From assembly GCA_020846935.1 (NCBI GenBank), contig JADLCY010000013.1, positions 153,156-217,155 on the forward strand: 64,000 bases of DNA. Reading direction: 5' to 3'. A program made the position numbers and the translations under genes. Within the stretch, counting starts at the first letter, position 1. The number at the start of each line of letters is the position of its first letter. The notes under the pieces are model-generated. The model had not been told where the DNA came from and made no database searches. It saw nothing but the letters and a program-made list of their open reading frames with translations. This DNA comes from Gemmatimonadaceae bacterium (GTDB taxonomy: Bacteria; Gemmatimonadota; Gemmatimonadetes; Gemmatimonadales; Gemmatimonadaceae). Positions 62,871 to 64,000 of the stretch are shown here, in pieces.

Positions 62871-63470
62871 ATGTCACAGCCCCGAATTCCGGTCCACGCG
62901 CTTCGACTGCTGTCGGGCGCCAGCCTGCTCCTCGCTTGTGCCTCCGGGGCGAAGGACAGCGCGCCATCGCGCGCCGAGGCGGCGGCCATTGCCGATACGC
63001 TGCGAGCTACCGTGCGTGACGCCTACGATCTTTCAAAGGGCGACGTGGTTCGTCGCATGATGGCCGTGTATCCGGCGAGTGGCCGAGTGATCTCGGCAAC
63101 CGGCGGGCGCATTTCGACCAGTCGCGACTCGCTCCAATTGGCCATCGCTGCATTTTGGGACGGGGTTGGCCAGTTCATGGTTGACCCCACGTGGACCTGG
63201 GGCACGATGGAAGTCGACGTGCTCTCGCGCGACGCCGCGGTGATGAGCGCCCGGTACACGGTTCCCCATTGGACGGACGCCGGACGTCCGCATGTGATCG
63301 GTGGCGTATGGACCACCGTGTGGTCGCGAGGCCCGGGCGGCTGGCACGTGATCCATGAGCACCTCTCGGACCTGCCCCGGCCAGCTGCGGAGCGTTTGGA
63401 GGCGACCATGCCACGGCGGGACTCCGTGAGCACGGCCAGTCACGGCGCTGCGGCGCACCCGCGCGACTAA
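62871..63470 (+). CDS. Lipoprotein with NTF2/SnoaL-like domain
   Basis: A 199-residue protein with a lipoprotein signal and lipobox LLLAC-A, then an NTF2-like/DUF4440-type domain (about 40-165), with GRVISATGGRISTSRDSL and GVWTTVWSRGPGGWHVIHEH, which ends in the common HxxxSD pattern (HEHLSD). Such domains often act as enzymes or binders of small molecules; role unknown. The ATG 62871 is chosen because the frame upstream is non-coding. Confidence 0.83.
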   Translation: MSQPRIPVHALRLLSGASLLLACASGAKDSAPSRAEAAAIADTLRATVRDAYDLSKGDVVRRMMAVYPASGRVISATGGRISTSRDSLQLAIAAFWDGVGQFMVDPTWTWGTMEVDVLSRDAAVMSARYTVPHWTDAGRPHVIGGVWTTVWSRGPGGWHVIHEHLSDLPRPAAERLEATMPRRDSVSTASHGAAAHPRD

Positions 63471-64000
63471 CGCGCTGGCCGCGTGTGCGGGCGACCGCGC
63501 ACGCCGCGCGCGACATCTCGGCTCGCGTGCCGGGCAGGCATACCTGTCCAGGATTCGTCGCTTCGCCAAGATATCCCGACTTGCGGCGCGTATGGCGATT
63601 GGGAGGGTGGATGTCGTGCGATACCTGACCTGCCTGGACGAGCAGCGGATCGCGCCGCGACGCGGGCGCGGGGCATCTGGTACGATAATCACACCGTGCA
63701 AGACGGCTCGGCCACCGACCTGAGCACGTCCAGGATCGCGTCGCAGGGCTGGAACCGCGGGGCGCTCGGGGTTCGGAGTCCGCGGGACTCGCAGGCTAAC
63801 GATGGGGGGCTTCTGGCACGTTCCGTTGCGGGTTGGCGGGTGGGGCGGTAGGCTGGTGGCAGCCGAAAAGGAAGTTAGGGCGACGAGCACACATCGATCA
63901 TGCTCATGGTTCACTCAGATCTCGGCGGAACGTTCCCAGCGTTCAGCGTCCACGCGAACACGCTCGAGGAGCTACCGGCAACGCTCGTCGCACCGAGCCC
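63471..64000. other. Gene-poor end of window; possible gene start at 63900
   Basis: No convincing complete gene. ORFs on both strands here show no family signal. From ATG 63900 a plus-strand frame (opening MLMVHSDLGGTFPAF) stays open to the edge and may be the start of a gene that continues beyond the window; no ribosome site is seen before it. Confidence 0.4.

Overview
The window is 64 kb of uniformly GC-rich bacterial chromosome, densely coding, with short intergenic gaps and many 1-4 nt start/stop overlaps. Gene content is mostly housekeeping. The mix of MglA/DUF4388/chemotaxis genes, many secreted peptidases and Sec or lipoprotein signals, an outer-membrane-type barrel protein, a type-2-like IleRS and the recurring octamer GCCTAACG/CGTTAGGC suggests a Gram-negative bacterium of the Gemmatimonadota type. 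That taxonomic call is an inference from style and content; no 16S rRNA is present. I see no tRNA, rRNA, CRISPR array, insertion sequence or prophage.

Region 1 (1-25,329, minus strand) is a long same-strand array. Read in transcription order it is tilS, hpt, ftsH, a terminator-like hairpin, a DUF2723 membrane protein, yggS, divIVA, purine nucleoside phosphorylase, ileS, a DksA/TraR zinc-finger protein, lspA, rluD, then cheW, cheY, cheA, cheC, a large TPR protein, a DUF4388-TPR protein, an MglA GTPase, a tandem DnaA-like AAA+ protein, a second DUF4388-TPR protein, cheD and cheB (cut by the window edge). The chemosensory part is unusual because a CheA/CheY/CheW/CheC/CheD/CheB set is translationally coupled to a small Ras-like GTPase and a two-module DnaA-like ATPase. 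This looks like a polarity, surface-motility or pilus control system rather than simple flagellar taxis.

Region 2 (25,421-33,367, plus strand) holds a small membrane protein, lemA, an HtpX-like protease, a large secreted metalloprotease/propeller/barrel protein, and the three-gene proton-translocating transhydrogenase pntAA-pntAB-pntB. Region 3 (33,388-39,963) holds a glycosyltransferase, a small unknown ORF, an S9 peptidase, and a divergent plus-strand run of an AAA ATPase, a DUF4442 protein, an amidohydrolase and a small unknown protein.

Region 4 (39,972-42,307) is the most suggestive accessory locus. A degenerate-receiver/AraC-type regulator is divergent from a 57-residue signal-bearing peptide whose C-terminus is two exact copies of VDFVNPN plus V. 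That peptide gene overlaps tail to tail with a 422-residue TPR protein. I propose, as inference only, a peptide-TPR-regulator signalling module.

Region 5 (42,622-55,552) contains a DinB-like protein, a deaminase/M1 aminopeptidase pair, a fatty-acid oxidation pair (fused hydroxyacyl-CoA dehydrogenase/enoyl-CoA hydratase plus thiolase), an SDR oxidoreductase, a transglycosylase and a cell-wall amidase whose start codons overlap head to head, isocitrate dehydrogenase, and a secreted endonuclease/exonuclease/phosphatase family protein. Region 6 (55,679-64,000) is a minus-strand run (unknown protein, SET-domain methyltransferase, unknown protein, fumarylacetoacetase, membrane protein, RidA, CocE-type hydrolase), followed by a possible decayed kinase fragment, two lipoproteins and a gene-poor end.
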